From positions 1,731,516 to 1,795,515 of the forward strand of contig NZ_CP133319.1 in the NCBI RefSeq assembly GCF_038811545.1: a stretch of DNA of 64,000 bases, in the 5' to 3' direction. The DNA comes from Rhodoligotrophos sp. CJ14. GTDB lineage: Bacteria; Pseudomonadota; Alphaproteobacteria; Rhizobiales; Im1. Below the pieces are notes generated by a model. It did no database searches and was not told where the DNA came from. It worked only from the letters and a program-made list of their open reading frames with translations. The position numbers were made by a program, and so were the translations under genes. The stretch's first letter is position 1. The number at the start of each line of letters is the position of its first letter. Positions 15,703-24,856 of the stretch are shown here, piece after piece.

Positions 15703-17913
15703 ATGGCAGCATCAAAGCCACAATCGAAGCGCCGTTGGGCCCGTCTGGCTGGTATAGTGGCACTGGCCACCGTCGTATTACTCGCGCTGTTCCGGCCGGC
15801 ACTGCTTGAGACCTTGACAGGCTTTCTTTTCGACAGTTATCAGCGCTTCAGTCCCCGCGGGAACTTCGATTCACCCATCAGAATCATAGACATAGATGAA
15901 GAGAGCCTCGCCCGCCTCGGCCAGTGGCCATGGGATCGCGACCTCATTGCGCGCATGGTCGAGCATCTCCAAGAGGCGGGGGCCGCCGCCATCGCCTTCG
16001 ATATCGTCTTCGCCGAACCCGATCGCACCTCGCCGGCCCGGGTATTGAAGCGCCTTGAGCAGAAATTTCCCAATTTGGGTGCACAGCTCCCGCAGTCGCT
16101 TCCCGACAATGATGCAACCCTGGCCACTGCGTTTAGCCAGTCCAATGCGGTTGCCGGCATGATCTTGACGCCGCTGGGGGATGACCCTCCCCCACCGGCG
16201 AAGGCCGGTTTTGCCTTTGCCGGCACCGATCCCAAGAGCTACCTGCCCGACTTTGGCGGCGCGGTCGCCAATCTGCCGATCCTGGATGAGGCAGCACCGG
16301 GCCTGGGATTCATCAATTACCGGCCCGGCTATGACCGCGTGGTCCGCGCGGTGCCTCTCGTGGGCCGCTATGGCGACCTGCTCTATCCCTCCCTCGCCCT
16401 TGAGGCTCTCCGTGTCGCGCAAGGCGCGAGCGCCATCCAGATTCGCTCGACAGCGGCCAGTGGTGAGATCGAAATCGGCGAGAATGCCGGCATGGTCGCG
16501 ATCAGGGTCGGTGAGTTCACCATCCCGACCTCCGCCGAAGGCGAGATGTGGGTCCATTACACCAACGGGCCACAGGAGAATGTCTTGCCCGCCTGGGAAA
16601 TCGCCGGCGACACCATCGATGCTGATCGGCTCCGCAGCCTCGTGGAAGGCCACATCGTCCTGATCGGCACCAGTGCCGCGGGCCTGCTCGATATCGTGGC
16701 AACGCCCATCTCCAATGCGGTGCCGGGCGTGTTCGTCCAGGCGGAGGTCATCGACCAGATTCTGGATGGCAGCTTCCTACAACGGCCTGATTGGGCACCG
16801 GGAGCCGAGCTTTTTATGGTGCTTGCCATTGGCGGCCTGCTCATCTGGCTGCTGCCCCGCCATAATGCCAGCTGGGGCGCAGCGATCGGCATTGCGGCCA
16901 TCATCCTGGCCATAGCCCTCTCATGGCTTGCCTTCGATAATCACCACCTCCTGCTCACGCCGGTTTACCCCGCCCTTGCCGTGATCCTGGTCTATGTCGC
17001 GGTGACCGGCGTCCTCTTCCTGCTCACCGAGCAGGAGCGCCAGAGCATACGTCAGGCCTTCAGCCTCTATCTGGCACCGCCTCTGGTCGAACGGCTGGCC
17101 GAGGAGCCCGAGCGCCTGAAGCTCGGTGGCGAGGACCGGGAACTCACCATCATGTTCTCGGACATCCGTGGCTTCACCACCCTTTCGGAGGGCTTGGCGC
17201 CCCAGGAATTGACCCGGCTGATCAATGATTTTCTCACCCCCATGAGTGATGAACTCCTCAAAGGTGGCGCCACGATCGACAAATATATTGGGGATGCGAT
17301 CATGGCGTTCTGGAACGCGCCCCTGCCGGCGGATGACCACTCGGCACGCGCCTGTGCCACGGTGCTCAAGATGCTGCAACGCCTGGACGAGGTGCGTGAG
17401 AAGATCAATCGCCCGCTGCAGATTGGCATTGGGCTGAACACCGGTATCTGCTGCGTGGGCAATCTCGGCTCTGCCCAGCGCTTCAATTATTCCGCGATCG
17501 GCGATTGTGTGAACCTCGCGTCCCGCATCGAGGGCCTCACCAAGAAATACGGAGTTTCCATTCTCGCAGGCCAGTCGACGGTGAATGCGGCGCGCGATTT
17601 CGCCTTCATCGAGGTCGATCAGGTGCGCGTGGTCGGCAAGACCGAGCCGGTGCGCATTCATGCTCTGCTCGGCGGCCCCGAGATGAAGCAGAAAGCGAGC
17701 TTCGCCCGCCTGCTTGCGGCCCATGACGAAATGCTGGAGGCCTTTCGCAAGGGCTGCTGGAACAAGGCAGCCAGCCTGCTCGATGCGACTGAACAGGTTG
17801 CAGACAGCCTTCCCGTGCAGGGCCTCATGGCGAGCTACCGGCGCCGGATCACCCAATATTGCGTGAACCCACCAGCGGAGTGGGACGGCATCACCGATAT
17901 GGAAAGCAAGTAA
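15703..17913 (+). CDS. CHASE2-domain adenylate/guanylate cyclase
   Basis: A 736-residue inner-membrane receptor cyclase. Order: N-terminal membrane segment (about 15-35), extracytoplasmic CHASE2 domain (about 55-355, with RIIDIDEESLARLGQWPWDR and VLIGTSAAGLLD), three membrane helices (about 370-445), and a class III cyclase domain (about 475-655). Catalytic parts are intact: metal Asp in MFSDIRGFT, second metal Asp in DKYIGDAIMAFW, base-selecting Lys in that motif, Asp in YSAIGDCVNLASRIEG and the transition-state Asn and Arg there. It should make cAMP (less likely cGMP) in response to an envelope signal. GTG 15637 is an alternative start. No cyclic-nucleotide receptor gene is nearby. Confidence 0.92.
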   Translation: MAASKPQSKRRWARLAGIVALATVVLLALFRPALLETLTGFLFDSYQRFSPRGNFDSPIRIIDIDEESLARLGQWPWDRDLIARMVEHLQEAGAAAIAFDIVFAEPDRTSPARVLKRLEQKFPNLGAQLPQSLPDNDATLATAFSQSNAVAGMILTPLGDDPPPPAKAGFAFAGTDPKSYLPDFGGAVANLPILDEAAPGLGFINYRPGYDRVVRAVPLVGRYGDLLYPSLALEALRVAQGASAIQIRSTAASGEIEIGENAGMVAIRVGEFTIPTSAEGEMWVHYTNGPQENVLPAWEIAGDTIDADRLRSLVEGHIVLIGTSAAGLLDIVATPISNAVPGVFVQAEVIDQILDGSFLQRPDWAPGAELFMVLAIGGLLIWLLPRHNASWGAAIGIAAIILAIALSWLAFDNHHLLLTPVYPALAVILVYVAVTGVLFLLTEQERQSIRQAFSLYLAPPLVERLAEEPERLKLGGEDRELTIMFSDIRGFTTLSEGLAPQELTRLINDFLTPMSDELLKGGATIDKYIGDAIMAFWNAPLPADDHSARACATVLKMLQRLDEVREKINRPLQIGIGLNTGICCVGNLGSAQRFNYSAIGDCVNLASRIEGLTKKYGVSILAGQSTVNAARDFAFIEVDQVRVVGKTEPVRIHALLGGPEMKQKASFARLLAAHDEMLEAFRKGCWNKAASLLDATEQVADSLPVQGLMASYRRRITQYCVNPPAEWDGITDMESK

Positions 17914-17962
17914 CGCGGCCGGTGCTTTGTATCGCTGGCCAGCCCGGGCAAGAACGGTCGAT

Positions 17963-18002
17963 TTACCGTCGCCACCGGGCTTGACCCGGTGGTCCAGGGC
18001 CA
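17963..18002. repeat. intergenic palindromic repeat, copy 1
   Basis: CCACCGGG-CTTGA-CCCGGTGG (perfect 8-bp stem) followed by TCCAGGGCCA. The 33 bases from GCCACCGGG match the element at 21955 at 26 positions. Elements of this shape are scattered between genes in many alphaproteobacteria. Here it lies between the convergent 3' ends of the cyclase and Nudix genes and may also terminate transcription. Confidence 0.7.
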
Positions 18003-18020
18003 CACGTGAGGGCGTGAGCC

Positions 18021-18431
18021 TTACCGCTTCAACAGCCGCTCGGCGTCCCTCATGACCTGGCCATGATCGAATGCGAAGTCGATCCTTCTCCAGTCCTCCA
18101 CCAGCTCCGCATGGGCCGCGTCATCTCCCGCGACCGGCACCTGATTGCCGATCCCGGTGAGGAACACCACGCTCGCCGTATGGAAGCGCGGATCGCGGTC
18201 GGGCGAGGAATAGACCCCGACCAGCGTGAGCTCGCCCGCATCGAGCCCCGTCTCCTCCTTCAGCTCGCGCCGGCAAGCATCCTCCACCGTCTCTCCCACA
18301 TCCACAAAGCCGCCAGGCAACGCATAGGAGCCCTCAAATGGCGGGTTCTTGCGGCGGATCAGGACCACCCGCCCGGCATTGTCGATGGCGATGCAATCCG
18401 TCGTGAGAAGCGGTGTTTCAGGCTTGGGCAT
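18021..18431 (-). CDS. Nudix hydrolase
   Basis: A 136-residue pyrophosphohydrolase with a perfect Nudix box: GGFVDVGETVEDACRRELKEETGL (GX5EX7REUXEEXGU), roughly residues 41-63. The N-terminal CIAIDNAGRVVLIRRKNPPF and length fit small ADP-ribose pyrophosphatase-like members that cleave nucleoside diphosphates linked to another group. The substrate cannot be told from sequence. It lies 24 bases after the PaaK-like ligase on the same strand, with GGAG upstream of the ATG. Confidence 0.92.
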   Translation of the reverse strand: MPKPETPLLTTDCIAIDNAGRVVLIRRKNPPFEGSYALPGGFVDVGETVEDACRRELKEETGLDAGELTLVGVYSSPDRDPRFHTASVVFLTGIGNQVPVAGDDAAHAELVEDWRRIDFAFDHGQVMRDAERLLKR

Positions 18432-18455
18432 GGCTGGCCTTCAAACTCCAGGCGG

Positions 18456-19691
18456 TCAGCTATAGCTGCGTTCGTCAGCGATCACCTTCCCGTCCGCCGG
18501 CAGCGATCCTGGCGGCACGAGCTCGACGCTGCCGCGAATTTTGGTGAGCGACTGCAGAGTGGCGGCGACCTTCTGGGCAAACCCTTCCTCATTCGAGGCG
18601 CTTTCTGCCCGCAAGGTCATCGCATCCTGCTCGCCCTCCCGGGTGATAACCAGCCGCAGCCGCCCCAGTTCCGGGTGGCGCTTGGCAATGTCCGCAACCT
18701 GGCCCGGACGCACGAACATGCCCTTCACCTTCGCGGTCTGATCGGCGCGTCCCATCCACCCCTTGATCCGAACATTGGTGCGCCCGCACGGGGATTGCCC
18801 CGGCATGACGGCCGAAAGATCACCGGTGGCAAGGCGGATCATCGGATAGGTCTCACTGAACGTGGTCACCACCACCTCGCCGATCTCCCCCTCGGGCACC
18901 GGATCGCCGGTGCCTGGCTTAACGATCTCGAGGATGATGTTCTCGTCCACCACCATGCCCTCGAGCGCCTCCGTCTCGAACGCGACCGTGCCGACTTCCG
19001 CAAGCCCATAAGCCTGGCGCACCGCGATCCCGCGCCCTTGAAGCTCCTGCCTTAAGGAAGCCGGCAGCGCCGCGCCCGACACAAGCGCCTTGGTGATCGA
19101 CGAGGCGTCCCTACCGAGCTCGTCCGCCTTGTCGAGCAGGATCTTGAGGAAGTCCGGTGTGCCCGTATAGCCGTTCGGTTTGAGATGCGCGATCGCCTCG
19201 ACCTGCATCTCGGTATTGCCGACCCCACCTGGAATGACACTGCAGCCGAGCGCTCGTGCCGCCGTATCCATCATGAAGCCGCCCGGCGTGAGGTGATAGG
19301 CAAAGCAGTTGAGCACGATGTCACCGGGACGGAACCCTGCCGCAAACAGCGAGCGCGCGCCCCGCCATGGGTCGCCGCCCTCGCTCTGCGGCTCGTAGAT
19401 CGGGCCGGGCGACATGAATAGCCGCGGCGGCGTCCGCCCTTGAGTGACGGCAAACCCGCCGAACGGTGGCTCTTCCTCCTGCAGGTCCTTCAGATCGCTC
19501 TTGCGCAGCACCGGCAATGTGGCGAGCGTCTCGCGCGTGGTGACCGCGGCCGGATCGATCGCCCCGAGATGACGTGCCCATCCCGGCGCTCTGGCAATTG
19601 CCATTCCGATGAGCCCAGGCAGCCGGCTGAAAAGATCCCGCTCACGCTCCTTGGGATCGCGGGTTTCGAGAGCATCGAAGTGATCTGCCAT
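18456..19691 (-). CDS. phenylacetate-CoA ligase-like AMP-forming enzyme
   Basis: A 411-residue ANL-superfamily protein closest to PaaK by order and size: RKSDLKDLQ near residue 70, the short nucleotide loop MSPGPIYEPQS (usual SSGTTGKP is replaced), PGGVGNTEMQVEAIAHLKPNGYTGTP, AYGLAEVGTVAFE (the A5 motif region), RLATGDLSAVMPGQSPCGRTNVRIKGWMGRADQTAKVKGMFV, and a PaaK C-terminal domain. It should adenylate a carboxylate and form a CoA ester; the substrate is unknown. Thr-Ser-Gly-rich P-loop divergence makes me less sure about activity. No other paa genes are near. ATG 19691 is preceded by GGGGGA. Confidence 0.85.
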   Translation of the reverse strand: MADHFDALETRDPKERERDLFSRLPGLIGMAIARAPGWARHLGAIDPAAVTTRETLATLPVLRKSDLKDLQEEEPPFGGFAVTQGRTPPRLFMSPGPIYEPQSEGGDPWRGARSLFAAGFRPGDIVLNCFAYHLTPGGFMMDTAARALGCSVIPGGVGNTEMQVEAIAHLKPNGYTGTPDFLKILLDKADELGRDASSITKALVSGAALPASLRQELQGRGIAVRQAYGLAEVGTVAFETEALEGMVVDENIILEIVKPGTGDPVPEGEIGEVVVTTFSETYPMIRLATGDLSAVMPGQSPCGRTNVRIKGWMGRADQTAKVKGMFVRPGQVADIAKRHPELGRLRLVITREGEQDAMTLRAESASNEEGFAQKVAATLQSLTKIRGSVELVPPGSLPADGKVIADERSYS

Positions 19692-19801
19692 GAGGTCCCC
19701 CACCTTGGTTCAGCCGATTGGCTCCGTCGGCGCAACGAATGTCGGGAACTCTATGCGGCCGTGACCCGAAGGGCAATCACCCGCGGCTTAGGTCCCGGGG
19801 G

Positions 19802-20692
19802 CTATTTCCTGAACTGGCGCATCTCGTCGAACAGCTGCTCCATCAAGCCCAGCCGCTCGGCAGCGTCCGGCCAGATGCGCTCGGCGGTGGCGGCAAGCAG
19901 CGCCTCGACCATGATCATCGGCACCGCGAGCGAATCCCAGCTGGACGGTGCCTCGATCCGCAGCGGCAGAACGTGGCGAGCAACCGCACTGATCGGCGAC
20001 ATCCACTGATCCGTGAACAATACGATCACGGCGCCCCGCCGCGCCGCAATCTCGGCAAGCTCGATCAGATCCCGCTCGTAGCGGCGAACATCGAAGATCA
20101 CCAGCGTATCGCCATCCTGCATATTGGCGAGATGCTGCGGCCATAGGGTGGTCGTGCCCGGCAGGACGGAAACGCCGGGCCGCAACCCATGTAGCTGCGT
20201 GAAGAGATAATCGGCAAGCACCCGGCTGAGCCGCCCGCCCACCATATGCACGCCGTGATCCTGATCCGCCAGCCGTTCGACAATGGCATCGAACGAGCGG
20301 TGATCGGCGATCCTGAGCGAACTCTGCAGATTATCGATCACCGCCCCGGAGAACCGGTTGAGCATATGCCCGTCCGGCGCCCGCGACGCCCCGCGCGCAT
20401 ACTTGGTGAGCGGCGTGGAGAACTGCGCGGCCAGCTCGCTCCGCAACGCCTCCTGAAACTCGGGATAGCCGGTGAACCCGAGCTTCTGCAGCATGCGGAT
20501 GACGGTCGGCGCGCTCACCCCTGCCCGCCGCGCGAGCTCCGCCACATTGGTGAGGCCGGCAACGGGATAATCGGCGAGCAGCGTGCCCGCAAGATGGCGC
20601 TCCGACCGGGTCAGCCGGTCGAGGCCGAGCCTTAGCCGCTCGGCGACCGTCTCGCCTGTCCCGGCTGCAGTATGATCGCGGGTCGCGACCAT
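19802..20692 (-). CDS. MurR/RpiR family transcriptional regulator
   Basis: A 296-residue regulator: N-terminal HTH_6 domain (about residues 15-90, LTRSERHLAGTLLADYP, NVAELARRAGVSAPTVIRMLQKLGFTGYPEFQ) and a C-terminal SIS domain (about 125-260, VHMVGGRLSRVLADYLFTQLH, LVIFDVRRYERDLIELAEIAARRGA). SIS domains of this family bind sugar phosphates or other small effectors. It sits downstream of the Fe-alcohol dehydrogenase gene (44-base gap, same strand), so it probably controls the alcohol/aldehyde dehydrogenase and ligase genes upstream of it. AGGA precedes the ATG by 9 bases. Confidence 0.93.
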   Translation of the reverse strand: MVATRDHTAAGTGETVAERLRLGLDRLTRSERHLAGTLLADYPVAGLTNVAELARRAGVSAPTVIRMLQKLGFTGYPEFQEALRSELAAQFSTPLTKYARGASRAPDGHMLNRFSGAVIDNLQSSLRIADHRSFDAIVERLADQDHGVHMVGGRLSRVLADYLFTQLHGLRPGVSVLPGTTTLWPQHLANMQDGDTLVIFDVRRYERDLIELAEIAARRGAVIVLFTDQWMSPISAVARHVLPLRIEAPSSWDSLAVPMIMVEALLAATAERIWPDAAERLGLMEQLFDEMRQFRK

Positions 20693-20736
20693 GGCTTGCT
20701 TCCTCGTTGGGCCGTCCCGCTATCGGCGAGCCTGGC

Positions 20737-21900
20737 TCAGAGCTTGAGCTCGCCCCGCACCGCACGGGCGGCAATGTCCCGATACTGCTCCTGAGAGAAG
20801 GCGATCGGGTTGCCGCCGGCAGAGGGATCCCGAATGGCCATCTCTGCGATCTGGTCGAGCCTGTCTTCGCCAACCCCGAGCTCTCTCAGTGTGTTCGGGA
20901 TGCCCAGTTCCGAGCGCAGCGCCACCAGCCAGTCGAGAAAGCCTTTGAACCCGCCGGTAATGCCCATGTAATGCGCCGCATCGGTGATCCTGTCCTCGAC
21001 CGCCTCGCGATTTGCCACCAGCACATAAGGCATCAGCACGCCGTTGAGAGTGCCGTGATGGGCATCGTAAAGCCCGCCGATCGGATGCGAGAGCGCATGC
21101 ACCGCCCCAAGCCCGCGCTGGAATGCGGCAGCCCCCATCGAGGATGCGGCAAGCATCTGGCTGCGGGCTTCGATATCCCCGCCATTCGCGGTGGCCTTGG
21201 GCAGCCATTGCTTGATCAGCCGCATGCCCTCGACCGCGATGCCTGCCGCCATGGGGTGATATCCTGGCGCACAATAGGCTTCCAGATTATGCGCAAGCGC
21301 GTCCATACCGGTCGCCGCGGTCAGCTTCGCCGGCAGACCTATGGTCAGCTCGGGATCGGCGATGACGATGGCCGGCAGCAGCTTCGGATGGAAGATGATC
21401 TTCTTTTCGTGGGTCGCCTCATTGGTGATGACCGATGCCCGCCCCACTTCCGAGCCTGTGCCAGCCGTGGTCGGTATGGCCACGATCGGCGCGATCGCCC
21501 CGGCATTGGCCCGGGTCCACCAGTCACCGATATCCTCGAAATCCCAAATCGGCCGGGTCTGTCCCTGCATGAAGGCGACCGCCTTGCCCGCATCGAGCCC
21601 CGAGCCGCCGCCCAGCGCGATCACACCGTCATGGCCGCCCTTGCGATAGGTCTCAACACCAGCCGAAACATTGGCCTCGTTCGGATTGGCCTTGACGTCC
21701 GAGAACACTGCGGCCGAAAGCCCGTCGGCTTTCAGAATATCGATGACCTGCGCCACCATGGGCAGGGCGGCGAGGCCGGGATCGGTCACCAGCAGCGGCT
21801 TCGTGATGCCTGCATCCCGGCAGGCCTTGCCCAATTCCTTGATGCGGCCGGCGCCGAAACGCACCGTCGTCGGATAATTCCAGTTGGCGGTCAGTGTCAT
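20737..21900 (-). CDS. iron-containing alcohol dehydrogenase
   Basis: A 387-residue group III (Fe-ADH) dehydrogenase. It begins TANWNYPTTVRFGAGRIKELG, has the NAD region GGGSGLDAGKAVAF, PTTAGTGSEVGRASVI, and the metal-binding segments HNLEAY and HALSHPIGGLYDAHHGTLNGVLMP with the conserved His residues. It oxidises a primary alcohol or reduces an aldehyde with NAD(P); the substrate is not evident. ATG 21900 with AGGAA upstream was chosen; a longer frame runs back through intergenic repeats and is rejected. It lies after the aldehyde dehydrogenase gene on the same strand, which suggests successive oxidation steps. Confidence 0.92.
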   Translation of the reverse strand: MTLTANWNYPTTVRFGAGRIKELGKACRDAGITKPLLVTDPGLAALPMVAQVIDILKADGLSAAVFSDVKANPNEANVSAGVETYRKGGHDGVIALGGGSGLDAGKAVAFMQGQTRPIWDFEDIGDWWTRANAGAIAPIVAIPTTAGTGSEVGRASVITNEATHEKKIIFHPKLLPAIVIADPELTIGLPAKLTAATGMDALAHNLEAYCAPGYHPMAAGIAVEGMRLIKQWLPKATANGGDIEARSQMLAASSMGAAAFQRGLGAVHALSHPIGGLYDAHHGTLNGVLMPYVLVANREAVEDRITDAAHYMGITGGFKGFLDWLVALRSELGIPNTLRELGVGEDRLDQIAEMAIRDPSAGGNPIAFSQEQYRDIAARAVRGELKL

Positions 21901-21929
21901 GCCTGTTCCTATGTTCACTCTTGTTCCCG

Positions 21930-22044
21930 TCATCCCCGGGCTATTATTACAGTCGTCACCGGGCTGGACCCGGCGATCCAGAGCCAAGCTGGACCCATCG
22001 GCCGCATTACCCTGCATGCTCGGCTCAAGGCCGAGCATGGCGGA
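21930..22044. repeat. intergenic palindromic repeats, copies 2 and 3
   Basis: The 152-base gap between the two dehydrogenase genes is filled by repeat-like DNA. At 21955-21987 CACCGGG-CTGGA-CCCGGCGATCCAG matches the element at 17970. A second palindrome, GCTCGGC-TCAAG-GCCGAGC, lies at 22018-22036. Read through, they mimic the short spurious peptides often predicted from these elements. Confidence 0.7.
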
Positions 22045-22052
22045 TCATCGGA

Positions 22053-23447
22053 TCAACCAGTCTTGACGCGAAGGTGGAACGACTTGGGCCGGGTCAGCAC
22101 CTCATAGCCGATGCGCGACAGGGTCACGCCGCGGCCGGAATCCTTAACGCCCGTCCAGGCCAGCGCCGGATCGAGATAGTCGCACCGGTTGAGGAACACC
22201 GTGCCGGTCTCGAGCCTGTCGCCAATGGCTTCCGCCGCCTCCGCATCCTCGCTCCAGATCGCGGCGGTGAGGCCGAACGGGCTGTCATTCATCAGCGTGA
22301 CCGCCTCGTCATCGCCCGCAACCTTCATGATGCCGACCACCGGCCCGAAGCTCTCATCCCGCATGACCGACATCTGATGGTCGACCTCGGTGAGAATTTG
22401 CGGCGCGAGATAAGGCGTGCCCGGCTTGCTCATGGCAAAGCCGCCCTCATCGATATGAGCGCGGGCGCCAGCACGCACCGCGGCTTCGATCTGTCCGCGC
22501 ACGAAATCGGCGGCGCTCGCCTTCACCATCGGGCCCAGCGTCGTCGCCTCCTCCAGCGGATTGCCCAGCACATAGCCGCGGGTGAGCGCGACAGCGCCTT
22601 CCACGAACTCGTCATAGACCGGCGCATCCACATAGATCCGCTCGATTCCGCAGCAGGACTGGCCGGAATTGAAGAAGGCGCCATCGACCAGATTTTCGAT
22701 GGCATGGGCGATATTGGCATCGCGCCGCACATAGGCCGGGTCCTTCCCGCCGAGCTCAAGTCCCATGCCGATGAACTGCCCGACGGCTGCATTCTCCATT
22801 GACCTGCCGCCTTCGACTGAGCCGGTGAAGCACACCATATCGGCAAGCCCGCCGCTGATCGCCTTGGTGGTCAGGTCATGGCTGATGGCCAGATTTTGGA
22901 ACAGGCCCTCCGGCAAGCCCGCGGCCTTGAAGGCCTCCGCGATACGCTCGCCCACCAGCAGCGTCTGGCTCGCATGCTTCAGCACCACCGCATTGCCGGC
23001 CATCAGCGCCGGGACGACGGAATTGACCGCGGTGAGATAAGGATAGTTCCAGGGCGCGATGGTGAAGATAACGCCCAGCGGCTCGCGCTTGATATAGCGC
23101 TTGAACCCATCCTTCGGGCCGGGATCGATGGCCGAAAGCGCCTCCTCGGCGATCTCGATCATATAGCGGGCCCGCTCCTCGAAGCCACGCAGCTCCCCTG
23201 CCCCATAGCGCACCGGCCGGCCCATCTGCCAGGCAAGCTCCGGCACGATTTCCGTGCTCTTGGCCTTGAGCGCCTCGATCATGGCCGCGCAATAGCGTCC
23301 GCGCTCGGCAACGGAGACCCGCGCCCATTCCTTCTGCGCGGCACGTGCGGCGCGAAAGGCCGCCCAAACTTCGGCTTCACCAGCCACGGGGCGCTCGGCA
23401 TAGACCCGCCCGTCCACGGGCGAGATGATCTTCACGGTCTCGGTCAC
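22053..23447 (-). CDS. NAD(P)-dependent aldehyde dehydrogenase
   Basis: A 464-residue ALDH-superfamily enzyme that oxidises an aldehyde to a carboxylate. Key parts: IFTIAPWNYPYLTAVN, the catalytic Glu in GLELGGKDPAYV, the catalytic Cys in FNSGQSCCGIERIYV, and DESFGPVVGIMKV. The start is GTG 23447 with GAGAGGG upstream. It is 12 bases after the glutamine-synthetase-like gene, so they are in one operon; by analogy with the Puu pathway, the substrate may be a gamma-glutamyl-aminoaldehyde. Because betB is missing beside betA, betaine aldehyde is an alternative substrate. Confidence 0.93.
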   Translation of the reverse strand: MTETVKIISPVDGRVYAERPVAGEAEVWAAFRAARAAQKEWARVSVAERGRYCAAMIEALKAKSTEIVPELAWQMGRPVRYGAGELRGFEERARYMIEIAEEALSAIDPGPKDGFKRYIKREPLGVIFTIAPWNYPYLTAVNSVVPALMAGNAVVLKHASQTLLVGERIAEAFKAAGLPEGLFQNLAISHDLTTKAISGGLADMVCFTGSVEGGRSMENAAVGQFIGMGLELGGKDPAYVRRDANIAHAIENLVDGAFFNSGQSCCGIERIYVDAPVYDEFVEGAVALTRGYVLGNPLEEATTLGPMVKASAADFVRGQIEAAVRAGARAHIDEGGFAMSKPGTPYLAPQILTEVDHQMSVMRDESFGPVVGIMKVAGDDEAVTLMNDSPFGLTAAIWSEDAEAAEAIGDRLETGTVFLNRCDYLDPALAWTGVKDSGRGVTLSRIGYEVLTRPKSFHLRVKTG

Positions 23448-23459
23448 GAACTATCCCTC

Positions 23460-24830
23460 TCAGCTCTGTTCAAAGCCGCGGCGCAATTCCCAATCGGTGA
23501 CGCGGCGGTCATATTCGAATTGCTCCCAACGGGCCGTGTGCACGTAATGATCGATCACATCATCGCCGAAGGCCTTGCGCAGCATCTCCGAGCCATCGAG
23601 CGCGGCAACCGCATCGCGCAGCGTCTTCGGAATTTCCCGCAGATTGGCCCCCGTATAGGCATCGCCCACATAATCCGGCTCGAGCGCGAGCTTCTCATCA
23701 ATGCCCGCTTGCCCTGCAGCCAGCATGGCCGCGAAGGCGAGATAGGGATTGAGATCGGCACCGCCGATCCGGCATTCGCAGCGTATGCCCTTGGTATGCT
23801 CCCCGCACAGACGGAAGCCGGCGGTGCGGTTATCGCGGCTCCAGATGGCGCGCGTCGGCGCGAAAGTGCCCGCCTGGAACCGCTTGTAGGAATTGATATA
23901 GGGCGCGAGGAAATAGGTGATCTCCTCGGCATATTTGAGCAGCCCCGCCATATACTGCTTCATGAGCTGCGACATGCCGAGCCGGTCGCCCTCATCGAGG
24001 AATAGCGGCGTCTTGCCATCCGCGCTCCACAGCGATTGATGGATATGGGCTGATGAGCCCGCGAGGGCATAATCCCATTTGGCCATGAAGGTCACGGCCT
24101 TGCCCTTGAGATGGGCGATCTCCTTGATGCCGTTCTTGAGGATCACATGACGGTCGGCCATGGTGAGCGCATCCGCATAGCGGACATTGATCTCCTCCTG
24201 GCCCGGTCCCCATTCGCCTTTGGAATTCTCGACCGGGATCCCGGCCGCCTGCAGGCCCTTGCGGATCGCCCGCATCACATCCTCTTCCTTGGTGGTCTGC
24301 AGGATGTGATAGTCCTCGATGTAATAGCCGGCGGTCTTGAGCTCGCGATAGCCCTTCTCGAAGGCCGAGCGGAAGCTCTCGTCGAAAAGGTAGAATTCGA
24401 GCTCCGAGGCCGTATAGGCCTTCATGCCCCGCGCGTTGAGCCTTTCGATCTGCGCCTTCAGCATGGCCCGGGGGCTGTGCGGCACGGGCTTGTGCGTATG
24501 GTGGTCGACCACATCGCACAGCACCATGGCGGTCGCCTCGAGCCAGGGCACGCGCGTGAGCGTGCCTAGGTCCGGCTTGAGGGTGAAATCCCCATAGCCC
24601 AGCGCCCAATTGGCCGCCTTGTAGCCCGGCACCGGTTCCATATCGATATCATTGGCCAGCAGATAATTGCAGGCATGCGTCTCATCGATGCCGCTGTCGA
24701 GGAAGAACTCGGCCTGAAAGCGCTTGCCAAGCGGCCTGCCCTGCATGTCCGGAAAGCAGACCAGCACCGTATCGATGGTGCCCTCCGCGACCGCTTGTCT
24801 GAGCGCTTCGAGTGTCAGCTGTCCTGCCAT
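23460..24830 (-). CDS. glutamine synthetase-like gamma-glutamyl ligase
   Basis: A 456-residue type of glutamine synthetase that ligates glutamate to an amine rather than assimilating ammonia for the cell. Catalytic segments are complete: ELEFYLFDE, GPGQEEINVRYADAL, GSSAHIHQSLW, FAPTRAIWSRDNRTAGFRL and RCECRIGGADLNPYLAF. The N-terminal LVCFPDMQGRPLGKRF is typical of PuuA/GlnT-like members. With an aldehyde dehydrogenase and N-formylglutamate amidohydrolase beside it, and a PuuD-like hydrolase at 36788, I read it as a gamma-glutamylpolyamine or gamma-glutamylamine synthetase. A gamma-glutamylmethylamide synthetase, apt for a methylotroph, cannot be excluded. GAGGGGGAG precedes the ATG. Confidence 0.88.
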   Translation of the reverse strand: MAGQLTLEALRQAVAEGTIDTVLVCFPDMQGRPLGKRFQAEFFLDSGIDETHACNYLLANDIDMEPVPGYKAANWALGYGDFTLKPDLGTLTRVPWLEATAMVLCDVVDHHTHKPVPHSPRAMLKAQIERLNARGMKAYTASELEFYLFDESFRSAFEKGYRELKTAGYYIEDYHILQTTKEEDVMRAIRKGLQAAGIPVENSKGEWGPGQEEINVRYADALTMADRHVILKNGIKEIAHLKGKAVTFMAKWDYALAGSSAHIHQSLWSADGKTPLFLDEGDRLGMSQLMKQYMAGLLKYAEEITYFLAPYINSYKRFQAGTFAPTRAIWSRDNRTAGFRLCGEHTKGIRCECRIGGADLNPYLAFAAMLAAGQAGIDEKLALEPDYVGDAYTGANLREIPKTLRDAVAALDGSEMLRKAFGDDVIDHYVHTARWEQFEYDRRVTDWELRRGFEQS

Positions 24831-24856
24831 CTCTCCCCCTCGCTGAGATCCGCTGA

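Noticed and set aside
21901..22038. N-terminal extension of the Fe-alcohol dehydrogenase
   Set aside because: The extension is translated from intergenic palindromic repeats; the family start and AGGAA site are at 21900.
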